64,000 nt of DNA, taken from positions 1 to 64,000 of the forward strand of contig CALCMD010000083.1 of the NCBI GenBank assembly GCA_937965795.1, read 5' to 3'. A program made the translations under genes and the position numbers. The first letter of the stretch is position 1. Every line of letters begins with the position of its first letter. This stretch comes from an uncultured Lachnospiraceae bacterium. GTDB lineage: Bacteria; Bacillota; Clostridia; Lachnospirales; Lachnospiraceae. Positions 50,253-59,886 of this stretch are shown piece by piece. The notes beneath the pieces were generated by a model, which was not told the DNA's origin, did no database searches, and saw nothing but the letters and a program-made list of their open reading frames with translations.

Positions 50253-51327
50253 GTTTTCCCCTCTTTTTTAAATGGTCAAAGAACCTGTCAATCCCAATGA
50301 TACGGAAAAGGAATCTTCTTAAAACCTCTACTGCACAGCACACCAGAAATATCCCCATAACAATCCCAATAAGCAGCAAAATGAGTCTAAATAGATTCCC
50401 ATCTACGTTTTCCGGTGCAAAAATCTGCCATATGACTGGCCGCAGGAAGGGATTATCATGAATCAGATAGACTCCAAAGGTTGTTCCCGAAACCGCAAGA
50501 ACCGCCTTATCCATCCTTCCCTTCTTTGTACTGTTCCTGAAAGCCATGAACAGACAGACAGATGAGATAAAACAGACCGGAGACTCATATCCATAAAAGA
50601 TACTGGTGCCAACCGAATGTCCTAAAACCGACTGTGTCAAAATGGCAATCGAAAATTTACTCAAAGCAAGTATCACAGATGCCGCCACATATCCCGACAG
50701 CCATTTCCCCGAAGAAATATTTTTTCCAATGTCATGAATTCGAATATAAGCAGCGGTCAGATAAAGCACGCAAAACCAGACGACTCCCGTTCCGCCGCCT
50801 GTAGAAAACGTGTCGCAAACAGGATACACAGTCGTAATAATCGAAAACATTCCAATACAGATGAGAAGCAAATACTGAAACTCACGCTTTTTCAGACTTT
50901 TTGCAAGCACATTCAGGAACGGGCTTAACACCAGCATTCCCAGGTAAGAAGAAAAGAACCAGTAAGACCTGTTCAATACTGGCATACAGGCTGTCAAGAG
51001 CGCCGTGCTGCTTAGCTCCACCTTTCCCGTAATCGCAAGTATCCCAAAAATAAAAATCGAATAAAACCATACCTGTACGCACAGCTTTAAAACCCGCCCC
51101 CACGAAAACCGGGATTCCACCAGAAAATATCCGCTGATCAATACATAACAATTCACTGCAACAACACAAAAAGCTTCTATCGTCCAGGTTACATAATATA
51201 CAGCAGAAAAAGGAATTGTCTTAGAAAGGACATTTCCGTGCCCGTTTCCCAACAAATGCAGCATGACAATCATAAGCATACATAAAATCCTTAACCATTC
51301 ATAGTTAACGCTTCTTTTCTTCTCCAT
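50242..51327 (-). CDS. Acyltransferase-3 family membrane protein (second copy)
   Basis: 361 residues with about ten membrane segments; N-terminal NYEWLRILCMLMIVMLHLLGNGHGN, with the family's R...H pattern. Similar in kind but not closely alike to the copy at 47944-48951. Likely modifies another hydroxyl of the repeat unit. ATG at 51327 follows GGAGG. Confidence 0.87.
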   Translation of the reverse strand: MEKKRSVNYEWLRILCMLMIVMLHLLGNGHGNVLSKTIPFSAVYYVTWTIEAFCVVAVNCYVLISGYFLVESRFSWGRVLKLCVQVWFYSIFIFGILAITGKVELSSTALLTACMPVLNRSYWFFSSYLGMLVLSPFLNVLAKSLKKREFQYLLLICIGMFSIITTVYPVCDTFSTGGGTGVVWFCVLYLTAAYIRIHDIGKNISSGKWLSGYVAASVILALSKFSIAILTQSVLGHSVGTSIFYGYESPVCFISSVCLFMAFRNSTKKGRMDKAVLAVSGTTFGVYLIHDNPFLRPVIWQIFAPENVDGNLFRLILLLIGIVMGIFLVCCAVEVLRRFLFRIIGIDRFFDHLKKRGKHEA

Positions 51328-51344
51328 GCTGCAAATCCTCCCTC

Positions 51345-52778
51345 CTATTTTTTCCATCTTTTCTTTAATAAGTGTATCATATCAAACAGCGTCTCGTCTT
51401 TAAATATCCACAAACAGAGCAAATAAACGCTCCCTCCCGTTATGACTTGCATCATCGTAGTCATCGCTCCGGCCGGCATACGATAAGAAATAAGAGAAAC
51501 TGCCCATGCCATAAGCCCCGAATAAAGGCCATACCTGATTCCATATGGCACCAACTGCCCAAGCCTTACCTGTTTCGACAGATTATAGAACTGAATGGCA
51601 ACCGACGTCAAACTGGAAATAACAGTAGCTGCCGCCGCCCCGGCATAACCTATTTTCGGAATCGTAACAAAATTTACAATTACATTCATAATCGCCGCTG
51701 AAAGATACGCTTTCATCAGCATTCCCGTCTGATTTGTGGCAGTAAAATACTGGGAACCCGAAATTCCGGACAACGAATTAAAAAGCACAATCGGTACAAG
51801 AATCATCATCGCATATGCCGTCGGCATGTACTCCTCACCCAAATACCACGGAATGAATTGTCTGGATATACATAACAGGCCAAACAGCATGGGAAATGCC
51901 AGAAATAAGGCATATCTCCCCCCCTGTATTAACAACTGCTGAATCCTCTCTTTATTATTTTTCTTAAATTCATTCGCAATCCTCGGCATCATAACCGTAC
52001 TCATCACAGTAATCAGAGAAAGCGGAATTGTTATAATCTTTTCTGCCTGATCGTAAAAGGAAACCTGCTCTGTCGTTCCGGTGAGCCACTCCAGCATAAC
52101 CTTATCAACCTGCAAATAAAACAAAGAGGCAACCTGCGGAAGAAACAAATGGATGGACCCACGGATATGAGGAAGGATCTGCTTTCTGTCAGCCGCCGGC
52201 TTTCCTATATACTTAGGCAACTGAGAATATACGGAAATATTTGCTATGAGCGTAGTGGCCGCAAGCATAAAAATATAAATCCAGACATCCTCCCTTTTTT
52301 TGACCAATAAAAATATACCTGCTACATTTACCAGCTTCGTCAAAAAATTTTTCACGACTGCCGGTCTCATATCTTCCAATCCCACATAAACCCAAGAACA
52401 ATCAAGAAACTGCGCCAGTATATACGGATAATAAATCAGAAAATAAAAACGATACTCCGGCTCAAAAGAGAGATAGAACAGATAAACAGCCGTCCCAATC
52501 CCTCCCAAAACCAGGCGGGTAAGCTCCAACTCCCAAAAGGTTTTTGTCAGTTCTTCTTTATTATCACGCACATACGCTGTCTGCCGGTTTCCATAGGCGT
52601 AAATTCCCAGCAGTGAAACCGTTGTCACAATACTCCCAACCGAATTCACATAGCTGTAAATCCCTAGATTCGAAGCTCCCAGTACTCTGGTCAGATACGG
52701 AGCAGTAATAATCGGTGTCAAAATGATTAAAATCTGATATGCGACGTTATAAATATAATTCTTTGCAAGCTTTCCCAT
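51345..52778 (-). CDS. Wzx-type lipid-linked oligosaccharide flippase
   Basis: 477 residues with about 12 to 14 membrane segments. Begins MGKLAKNYIYNVAYQILIILTPIITAPYLTRVLGASNLGIYSYV, the MOP/polysaccharide flippase pattern. It moves undecaprenyl-linked repeat units across the membrane for polymerisation. Confidence 0.92.
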   Translation of the reverse strand: MGKLAKNYIYNVAYQILIILTPIITAPYLTRVLGASNLGIYSYVNSVGSIVTTVSLLGIYAYGNRQTAYVRDNKEELTKTFWELELTRLVLGGIGTAVYLFYLSFEPEYRFYFLIYYPYILAQFLDCSWVYVGLEDMRPAVVKNFLTKLVNVAGIFLLVKKREDVWIYIFMLAATTLIANISVYSQLPKYIGKPAADRKQILPHIRGSIHLFLPQVASLFYLQVDKVMLEWLTGTTEQVSFYDQAEKIITIPLSLITVMSTVMMPRIANEFKKNNKERIQQLLIQGGRYALFLAFPMLFGLLCISRQFIPWYLGEEYMPTAYAMMILVPIVLFNSLSGISGSQYFTATNQTGMLMKAYLSAAIMNVIVNFVTIPKIGYAGAAAATVISSLTSVAIQFYNLSKQVRLGQLVPYGIRYGLYSGLMAWAVSLISYRMPAGAMTTMMQVITGGSVYLLCLWIFKDETLFDMIHLLKKRWKK

Positions 52779-52813
52779 GAATTTTTACCCTCTGTTACAC
52801 CGTATGGATTTTC

Positions 52814-54061
52814 CTATTTCAGAATATCCCGTACAATTTTTTCCAAATTCTTCCCATATGCAAGCCACGTATTTTTCTTTGCACTTGCGATTGCATTCCC
52901 GCTGAATTCGGCAATTTTCTCAGGATTGTTTTGAAAAAACAAAACATATCTTTTCAAAGCTTCGGTATCACCGGCTTCAAAGGTAAAACCATTTACCCCT
53001 TCCTCAATGATATCATTCGCTCCTGAATTTCTGGAACAAATCACCGGTAAACCACAGCTCAATGCCTCCAGGCAGGATAATGAGAATCCTTCCGTCAAAG
53101 AAGCAAATACAAACACATTGGATGCCAGCATCAGCTCCTGGACTTTTTCATGAACAACATTCCCATGAAAGGTTATATTTTCACAATTTTTATAACGCTG
53201 ATATAAGTCCGATGGGCTTTTCCAGGCTCCCACAACATCGAGGAACACTCCCTCGTCTGCAAGCTCTGAAAATACCTTTAGTAAATCATGCAGCCCTTTC
53301 CGGTATGTCACCTGACCAACATAAATAAAACGCACCTGTCCTATCTCTTTCTGCGGCGCCGCAACCGGTGTAAAATTAGCTCCATAATGAAGGATGTGCA
53401 CAAAGTTCTTCTCTGCACCACAAAAAACAAGTCCTTTTTTTACAAATTCCGACGGAGCCAGAAAGTGGCCGGTTGCATCTATCCCCTTCTGCTGCTTATA
53501 CAATTCCTTTACGTCCCAAAAAGCCGCCGCTTCCGTCTTTAAAACCGGAGAACCCGTCCGTTCCATATCAAGCTCATATATCTGCCGCATGTAATCGACC
53601 GGCGCATTGGCACAGTCAACGATCCTTTTCATTTCCGGCGCATGTTTCCTGAGATATTCGAAACAGACCGTCTCATTCATGGAAAAACAGATCACGGCGT
53701 CAACCTTATTTTTCACTGCGTACTTCGCCACTTTTTTACCGAATGCATCTGCTATTTTCCTATCCAGCCAATAGGAGAGCTTTCTGGTCCGTGATTTTCT
53801 GGACAAAACAATCACCGCTAACGAAAGCAGGGTATCATATAAAATCACATCCTCATCGTCAAGTTCCCCGCACCTCCGGTTCTTTATTTTCCCGGTATCC
53901 TTTCCCCTGACCAATCTATGCGCCAGTTTCATTACCACATTTGGTTTATCATAAACCGCTGTTATATATTTGAATAAAAGCCCTTCCTTTTTCAACGCTC
54001 CCGCAACCCGAAAAGAATGCTGTTGTCCGGGATGCGCTACAATCACTTTATAATCTGACAT
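52814..54061 (-). CDS. Glycosyltransferase, family-4 type
   Basis: 415 residues. Two Rossmann-like halves; the GT-B family 4 signature EGFSLSCLEALSCGLPVICSRNSGANDII is near 325. Starts MSDYKVIVAHPGQQHSFRVAGALKKEGL. ATG at 54061 follows CAGGAG. Donor sugar unknown. Confidence 0.87.
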   Translation of the reverse strand: MSDYKVIVAHPGQQHSFRVAGALKKEGLLFKYITAVYDKPNVVMKLAHRLVRGKDTGKIKNRRCGELDDEDVILYDTLLSLAVIVLSRKSRTRKLSYWLDRKIADAFGKKVAKYAVKNKVDAVICFSMNETVCFEYLRKHAPEMKRIVDCANAPVDYMRQIYELDMERTGSPVLKTEAAAFWDVKELYKQQKGIDATGHFLAPSEFVKKGLVFCGAEKNFVHILHYGANFTPVAAPQKEIGQVRFIYVGQVTYRKGLHDLLKVFSELADEGVFLDVVGAWKSPSDLYQRYKNCENITFHGNVVHEKVQELMLASNVFVFASLTEGFSLSCLEALSCGLPVICSRNSGANDIIEEGVNGFTFEAGDTEALKRYVLFFQNNPEKIAEFSGNAIASAKKNTWLAYGKNLEKIVRDILK

Positions 54062-54062
54062 G

Positions 54063-55496
54063 TCAAAACTCCTGCCGTCCCTCAACTCCTGAAAATCTCT
54101 TTGCATAAGCCTTCACCGCCCAATATGGAATGAACAGCGCCAATACCAGATAAAAATTCGACGGCGTATAGCCCCGAATCAGAAGCTGCAGCATAAGCGG
54201 CACAGCAATACAATAGATCACCAGATCCAGCTCTGTCTGTGCATTGCGCCTGTAGCGATTTGAAATCTTCGCCAGCCACGCCCCTATGATTCCCATAAAT
54301 ACAACCACGCCGATAGTTCCAAATCCATAATAATATTCCCCCAGACAGGGATATGCAAATCCACCCACGACTGCGTACCTGTTTATGCCATACAACTGTG
54401 CTTCTGTCCCTGGATTTGACGGCTTGCCCGGCCATATTGCCCGTGGAATCGCCATAACCAGCGTATATACAACAATCTGATCAAAATACAGATAAGGGGT
54501 CATAGCAGGAACTGCTTTTATAATCGAATAGTAGGATTTATAAATTTCAAAATTGCCAATCACGGCATCCATAATAGTGGAAAGCCCAAACCCTTCCATT
54601 GAAAAACCTGTACCTGCCCGGACAGAATTCCTCGTATAACCTACAATACCAATCAAAACCGCCAAAAGAACTGACATTCCCAGAAGCTTTACAAGACTTA
54701 TCTTTTTTCCCCGAAGCATATGATACAGATAAAACAGACCACATATCAGAATAACAATCATATAGCGAAAACCATTGATCACTTCCAGTCCCGCTGTAAG
54801 GACAAACAGAATTCCCTTCATCACTTTCTTATCACTGACGCAAAAGTAGATGAGATAAAGAGAAACAATGCTTCTGGTAAACTGGCCAATAAATCCCAAC
54901 GTGGTAGAGGTAGTTTCAAAAACTTCCGCCTCCCCCATCATGCCAAAGGTCAGAATATAAGAAATACTAAATCCTTGCGTAGCCGCAACAATAGTCAATC
55001 CCAGAACAAAATCCAAAGTCCATGCCAGCAAGACCCATTTCGAAAGATTGCGCCTGGCTTCCGCTGAAAGCCTTCCAACGCTCCCTTCTCCACGGTTTTC
55101 CGGTATTTTCTGATAACGGCGCATATACACGGCACAAAAAGACAAGAAACCCAATAATGCCACAATACTGCCTTTTACACCGTAATCAAACAAATCCGTA
55201 ACCCCAAAGATAGACGTTTCTCCAACCGCAATCTGATAAACGGGCGCAATAAAAAACATAAGAATGTAAATCACTGAAACAAATACAACGGGACTAAAAA
55301 TATCAATCCTTCCTTTTGCATACATGCCAATCAATACAGCAAAAGAAATCAGAAAGCATATCATATCACATATCCAGTTATGGTAATACACTTCATCCAA
55401 TCCATCCGGCATTGCAAAAAGAAACAACGGAACCGATAATAAAAAGCATAAAATTAAAATACCAAATATATCTTTTCTACTTAAACCACGGGTCAT
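54063..55496 (-). CDS. Wzy-type repeat-unit polymerase
   Basis: 477 residues, about 12 membrane segments, weak conservation. VYTLVMAIPRAIWPGKPSNPGTEAQLYG and CLGEYYYGFGTIGVVVFMGIIGAWL lie in the large loop and next span, as in O-antigen polymerases (WzyE/oligosaccharide repeat unit polymerase). Located between glycosyltransferases, before the flippase. ATG at 55496 follows GGAGGA. Confidence 0.8.
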   Translation of the reverse strand: MTRGLSRKDIFGILILCFLLSVPLFLFAMPDGLDEVYYHNWICDMICFLISFAVLIGMYAKGRIDIFSPVVFVSVIYILMFFIAPVYQIAVGETSIFGVTDLFDYGVKGSIVALLGFLSFCAVYMRRYQKIPENRGEGSVGRLSAEARRNLSKWVLLAWTLDFVLGLTIVAATQGFSISYILTFGMMGEAEVFETTSTTLGFIGQFTRSIVSLYLIYFCVSDKKVMKGILFVLTAGLEVINGFRYMIVILICGLFYLYHMLRGKKISLVKLLGMSVLLAVLIGIVGYTRNSVRAGTGFSMEGFGLSTIMDAVIGNFEIYKSYYSIIKAVPAMTPYLYFDQIVVYTLVMAIPRAIWPGKPSNPGTEAQLYGINRYAVVGGFAYPCLGEYYYGFGTIGVVVFMGIIGAWLAKISNRYRRNAQTELDLVIYCIAVPLMLQLLIRGYTPSNFYLVLALFIPYWAVKAYAKRFSGVEGRQEF

Positions 55497-55497
55497 C

Positions 55498-56667
55498 TCA
55501 AAGTCCTCCGCTATCATTCATGACGGCAGCTTTAAGCGCCGATAACGTTCTCCGTGCAATCTTGTCCTGATCAAATTTTTCACAAGCGAGCAATAAGGAA
55601 TATCTGCCTGCCGCCTGATACCAGGCGCTGTCTTTCTCCAGCGCTTCGCCAAACAGCTCTGCCGCTTCTTCTAGCCTGCTATAGGAAAACTCAAATCCAT
55701 TCATACCGGTTTTCACTACCTCATTCACATTGCCCACATGTTCCGACAAAAAAAGAGGCAGACCGCACCAGAGCGCTTCGATACACGTTAAAGGGTTTGA
55801 GTCAGATATAGAGGGAAGTAAAAAAAGGTCTGCCTGATGATACAGCCTCCTTATTTCTTCCGGGTTCTTATTCCCTAAAAGTGTCACATTTAAGTTCAAT
55901 TCTTTTATCTTCTTTGCAATCTGTTCCTTCAAATCGCCATCTCCGGCTATCAGCCAGCAATACCTGTCCTTCTCAATCCCCGTTAACACATCACAAAATT
56001 CCAAAATACCCTTTTCTCTGCTCAATCTTGCAGGTGAAAAGATTATTTTCTGGTTCTGTGTAACTCCAAACGCCTTTTTCACATTTTCCTGTTCCGGTAT
56101 TTCTATTCTTTCTCCCCAGAAATCGTTTTCAACCGTATTGGGAACCTGCACCAAAACGGCATCCTCACGCCGGTAGTAATCTACAAATTCCTTTGCCCTC
56201 TCACCAGGATACCAAAAACCATCCATTCTTGAAAGAACCCGCTTTCGAATCTTCTCACGGATTTTCAGAACAAACTTTCTATAGTTTCTCTGCTCCTTAA
56301 AATGGCTCTCTGACCAGAAAAACATCTTATAATGATATTTTTTCTGCAATCTGGTAAGTTCTATAACCGTCGGCTGCAAATAGGATCCTGCCATGACGAC
56401 AACATCCGGCATATATTCTTTCAATTCCTTTTTTAGACCGGAATTAAAATGAAGATATGCAATTCCCCTGATATGAATTGTTCGCGACTTCAAAAGCCTT
56501 GTATACTCCGTTTTAAAGTCATCATACTTCCAGGTTCTGTCGCTTTTCGTATCCGTCATTGCATAAACACGGAATTCATCTCCCTGCTCACAGGCAAATT
56601 GACTGCACCGATTAAAAAAGGTATACCTGTACGGATTTAAGATATTGGTAAAAATCGCAATTTTCAT
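55498..56667 (-). CDS. Glycosyltransferase, family-4 type
   Basis: 389 residues, GT-B fold. FSPARLSREKGILEF and ADLFLLPSISDSNPLTCIEALWCGLPLFLSEHVGN are the C-terminal family 4 motifs. ATG at 56667 has GGGAG about 11 bases upstream and overlaps the end of the previous gene. Confidence 0.87.
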   Translation of the reverse strand: MKIAIFTNILNPYRYTFFNRCSQFACEQGDEFRVYAMTDTKSDRTWKYDDFKTEYTRLLKSRTIHIRGIAYLHFNSGLKKELKEYMPDVVVMAGSYLQPTVIELTRLQKKYHYKMFFWSESHFKEQRNYRKFVLKIREKIRKRVLSRMDGFWYPGERAKEFVDYYRREDAVLVQVPNTVENDFWGERIEIPEQENVKKAFGVTQNQKIIFSPARLSREKGILEFCDVLTGIEKDRYCWLIAGDGDLKEQIAKKIKELNLNVTLLGNKNPEEIRRLYHQADLFLLPSISDSNPLTCIEALWCGLPLFLSEHVGNVNEVVKTGMNGFEFSYSRLEEAAELFGEALEKDSAWYQAAGRYSLLLACEKFDQDKIARRTLSALKAAVMNDSGGL

Positions 56668-56672
56668 ATCTT

Positions 56673-57845
56673 TCACATCTCCCTGTATATCCTCAGATAT
56701 TTCTCTACGGCACTGGAAGAATCTACCTCCACCCGGCCCGGCCGAAGCTGCCCCGCCTCCCGAATCGCCTTCGCCAGTTGCTCTATATCCTTTTTCAGAA
56801 CACTTATGCCAAACATCCCGGCGCTTTCCGCACTCCCTCCGGTATCATAGGTAATCACCGGCGTACCGCAGGCAATCGCCTCAAGATTCGTAGTCGGATA
56901 ATTATCTTCTAAAGTCGGATTCATAAACACATCCGCAAGTGTGTACCAGGCCGCCAACTCCTTAGGATTATCCGTTTTCTCAATCGTTACCATCGTATCC
57001 GGCAAAAAAGCCGCCTGCTCTTTTGTGACTCCCACCAGCACGATCTGATACTTCGCCGGCAGACGCTTTGACAAATTTACAAAATCCTCCAGTCCCTTCC
57101 GCCTGTCCCAAACGGCTGCGACTCCCAGCACAACTTTCTTATCCGCAAGCTTATACTTTTCCCTTAGGCTGCTCTCTGTCGGCTTAAATATATTCGTATC
57201 CACGCCATTTGGAATCACCCGAACCTCATATTCATCCATAAAGGACTGCTTCACTAATCCAGACAGCCACCTGGAAGGTGTTACAAGTGTCAGAGAAGGA
57301 ATACCGGTGAAAAGCCTTTTCTTTCTCTGATAATTCCTTTTCGATGCCCCCATTCCAATACAGGACGGATATTCCTTTTTCTGTGGACATTTTCCACACC
57401 CTGTTTTCCATTTATCGCAGCCAGCATAATCAAAATATACACAATGCCCCGTAAAGCTCCAGCAGTCGTGCAACGTCCATATAATCTTTTTTCCACAACT
57501 TCTCAGATAATCAAAAAGTATTCCTATGTGTATATAATATCCATGCAGATTATGAAGATGAATCACATCCGGGTCAAATTCCCTTACCCATTGAATAAAC
57601 CGGATGGTAACCTGCCTGCTTCCAAATCCCGCTTCATCCAGTACTCTTGCCTTTACGCCATGAAGCTTCACATCTCTGTCATTTCCAATGCGTACCGCAT
57701 ATCTCTGAAACTGCTCCGGGACATTTTCCCTGCCATATGCAATCTTTACTTCATGCCCCTGTTCTTCCAGGACGGATGCCAGATCTGTACACATTCGTCC
57801 GGTGCTGCGAATGCCGCACACCACGTTTATCATTAAAATTTTCAT
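56673..57845 (-). CDS. Glycosyltransferase, family-4 type
   Basis: 390 residues, GT-B fold. MKILMINVVCGIRSTGRMCTDLA at the start; VIHLHNLHGYYIHIGILFDYL and TLHDCWSFTGHCVYF; ...CGKCPQKKEYP, the last with zinc-like cysteines common in WcaC/WbbI-type enzymes; C-terminal ATTNLEAIACGTPVITYDTGGSAES-like motif. Donor unknown. Confidence 0.88.
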   Translation of the reverse strand: MKILMINVVCGIRSTGRMCTDLASVLEEQGHEVKIAYGRENVPEQFQRYAVRIGNDRDVKLHGVKARVLDEAGFGSRQVTIRFIQWVREFDPDVIHLHNLHGYYIHIGILFDYLRSCGKKIIWTLHDCWSFTGHCVYFDYAGCDKWKTGCGKCPQKKEYPSCIGMGASKRNYQRKKRLFTGIPSLTLVTPSRWLSGLVKQSFMDEYEVRVIPNGVDTNIFKPTESSLREKYKLADKKVVLGVAAVWDRRKGLEDFVNLSKRLPAKYQIVLVGVTKEQAAFLPDTMVTIEKTDNPKELAAWYTLADVFMNPTLEDNYPTTNLEAIACGTPVITYDTGGSAESAGMFGISVLKKDIEQLAKAIREAGQLRPGRVEVDSSSAVEKYLRIYREM

Positions 57846-57858
57846 AAACAGTTTCCTT

Positions 57859-59061
57859 TTATTTCTGTATCGTCAGCAATTCCCTCTCCAGCTTGTCCAT
57901 AAACATCTTCCGTTCAAAATGCGTCTCATAAAACGCCCTGCCATTCCTTCCCATAGCCTCCCTGTCAGCGCTCTCCATAAACCGCTTCACATGTTCCGCC
58001 AATGCCCTGCTATCCTCTGCTTTTCCGCAAAATCCACACCGAGCCGCCCGAATGACTTCTGCAGTCTCTCCATCAACCGCACCAATGACCGGTTTTCCAA
58101 CAGCCATATAAGATTGAACCTTTCCCGGAAGCGTCAGACTCAAAATCGGGTTGGCCTGCAAGGTAACAAGCATCGCATCCGCCATCTTATAAAATCCCGG
58201 CATTTCTTCTAACGGCCTTCTTCCATAAAAAATAACCTGATCCAGTTTCTTCTCCACCGCAATCCTCTTTAATCGCTCCAGGTCTGTACCGCCGCCGACA
58301 ATATGCCACCGAATCCCCGGATATTCGTTTTTCAGCATTTCCGCCGCCTCTAATATCGTATCGATTCCCTGCATTGCACCGATATTTCCTGCAAACATAA
58401 AGTCAAATCCTTCAGAATTCTCCTTGTTCTCCATCTGTTCAAAAATACCCTCCGCATACTGCGGAAGATACTTAATCCTTTCCTCAGGAATGCCAAACTC
58501 AAGGTTCAGATATTTGGAAAACATTCTGGAAGTAATTAAAATCTCATCCATCTTTATATAAATCCTGCCTGATACTCTATGAAAAAACCGATAAATGGCA
58601 GATTCTCTCTTTATTCCCCCTGCAACTAAACTCTCCGGCCATAAATCCAGACAATACATAAGAATCGGAACCTTAAACTTCCTGCCATAAGCAATCGCTC
58701 CCTTCGCCATCATGACAGGTGAAAGCTGGTTCACAAAAACTACATCAAACCTGCTTCCATCTTCCGCCCTGCACTTCTTTACGAAACTCTTTGACGTAAA
58801 AGCGTAGCTGTAATAATTGAGAAACCGCCACACGACGCCCTTTTTTCTGGGGATTGTGAAACAACGGTGTACCTTTACTCCTTCAATAACTTCATCCCTC
58901 TTCCGGCCTTTTTCATATCCCCTGTAAATAATCCCTTCCGGATAATTCGGTACACCTGTTACGACCATCACTTCATGTCCCCGCTTTACCATTTCTTCAC
59001 AAATATCCTTAATTCGAAATGGTTCCGGGTAATAATATTGACAAACAACTAATATCTTCAT
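57859..59061 (-). CDS. Glycosyltransferase, family-4 type (WbuB-like)
   Basis: 400 residues. MKILVVCQYYYPEPFRIKDICEEMVKRGHEV, MFAGNIGAMQGIDTILEAAEML and the late GKVQSYMAVGKPVIGAVDGE match the WbuB/L-FucNAc transferase-like group. That would fit the capEFG genes, but the acceptor and donor are inferred. Confidence 0.87.
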   Translation of the reverse strand: MKILVVCQYYYPEPFRIKDICEEMVKRGHEVMVVTGVPNYPEGIIYRGYEKGRKRDEVIEGVKVHRCFTIPRKKGVVWRFLNYYSYAFTSKSFVKKCRAEDGSRFDVVFVNQLSPVMMAKGAIAYGRKFKVPILMYCLDLWPESLVAGGIKRESAIYRFFHRVSGRIYIKMDEILITSRMFSKYLNLEFGIPEERIKYLPQYAEGIFEQMENKENSEGFDFMFAGNIGAMQGIDTILEAAEMLKNEYPGIRWHIVGGGTDLERLKRIAVEKKLDQVIFYGRRPLEEMPGFYKMADAMLVTLQANPILSLTLPGKVQSYMAVGKPVIGAVDGETAEVIRAARCGFCGKAEDSRALAEHVKRFMESADREAMGRNGRAFYETHFERKMFMDKLERELLTIQK

Positions 59062-59064
59062 ATA

Positions 59065-59886
59065 TTATCGTATCCTAAGGTACTTCTTCCCTGCTGCTTT
59101 TTGTGAATGCGCTTTATACATCTCTCCCGTTCCGCCCTCCACAACCCCATCATGTTTCATCACGCTCTTTATCGTTCCAAGAAAACACTTCAGATCAAAC
59201 CAGAAACTTTCCTTCCGGACATACTCTCCATCCAGTTTTGCTTTCTCCTGAATCTCCAACTCATCACGCCCATTGATCTGCGCCCATCCTGTCAGTCCGG
59301 GTCTAACATCATTTGCACCATATTTCTCCCGTTCTTCTACCAGATCCTCCTGGTTCCACAATGCCGGGCGCGGCCCGATGATGCTCATGTTTCCGATAAA
59401 AATATCCCATATCTGAGGCAGCTCATCCAGACTGTATTTTCTCAAAAACTTTCCCACATTCGTGATGTACTGTTCCGGATGTTCCAGCAAATGCGTCGGC
59501 GTGTCATGCGGTGTGGACATTTTCATGGAGCGGAATTTATGAAGCTTAAAGTATTCCCTGTTTTTCCCCACCCGCTTCTGCGTAAAAAGAACAGGCCCCG
59601 GATTGTCGATATAAATTGCAAGAGAAATCAGCCCATACAAGGGACAAAGCACCACAAGTCCGCCAAACGACAGAATCCTGTCAAACGCCCTCTTTACACG
59701 TCTGTCATAAAAACTTTCCTCTGTCTCTTTCACCACGGCGCCCGGATTCTTCTCCTCCGGCATATCCTCATAAACAGAATCTCCTTTTTTCTTTGCCGCT
59801 GCGTAAGACATTGCCGCAAATACAACTCCCAGTGCGGCAAATAAACTTCCCACAGCTTTTATAACTTTTCCTTTGTTCCTCTTCAT
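59065..59886 (-). CDS. Initiating sugar-phosphate transferase
   Basis: 273 residues. One N-terminal hydrophobic segment (about 7-25) and a WbaP/PglC-type catalytic domain: FDRILSFGGLVVLCPLYGLISLAIYIDNPGPVLFTQKRVGKN, HKFRSM, KYSLDELPQ, GPRPAL and PGLTGWAQINGRDEL. It puts the first sugar phosphate on undecaprenyl phosphate. Lacks the four-span N-terminal domain of the long form. Confidence 0.93.
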   Translation of the reverse strand: MKRNKGKVIKAVGSLFAALGVVFAAMSYAAAKKKGDSVYEDMPEEKNPGAVVKETEESFYDRRVKRAFDRILSFGGLVVLCPLYGLISLAIYIDNPGPVLFTQKRVGKNREYFKLHKFRSMKMSTPHDTPTHLLEHPEQYITNVGKFLRKYSLDELPQIWDIFIGNMSIIGPRPALWNQEDLVEEREKYGANDVRPGLTGWAQINGRDELEIQEKAKLDGEYVRKESFWFDLKCFLGTIKSVMKHDGVVEGGTGEMYKAHSQKAAGKKYLRIR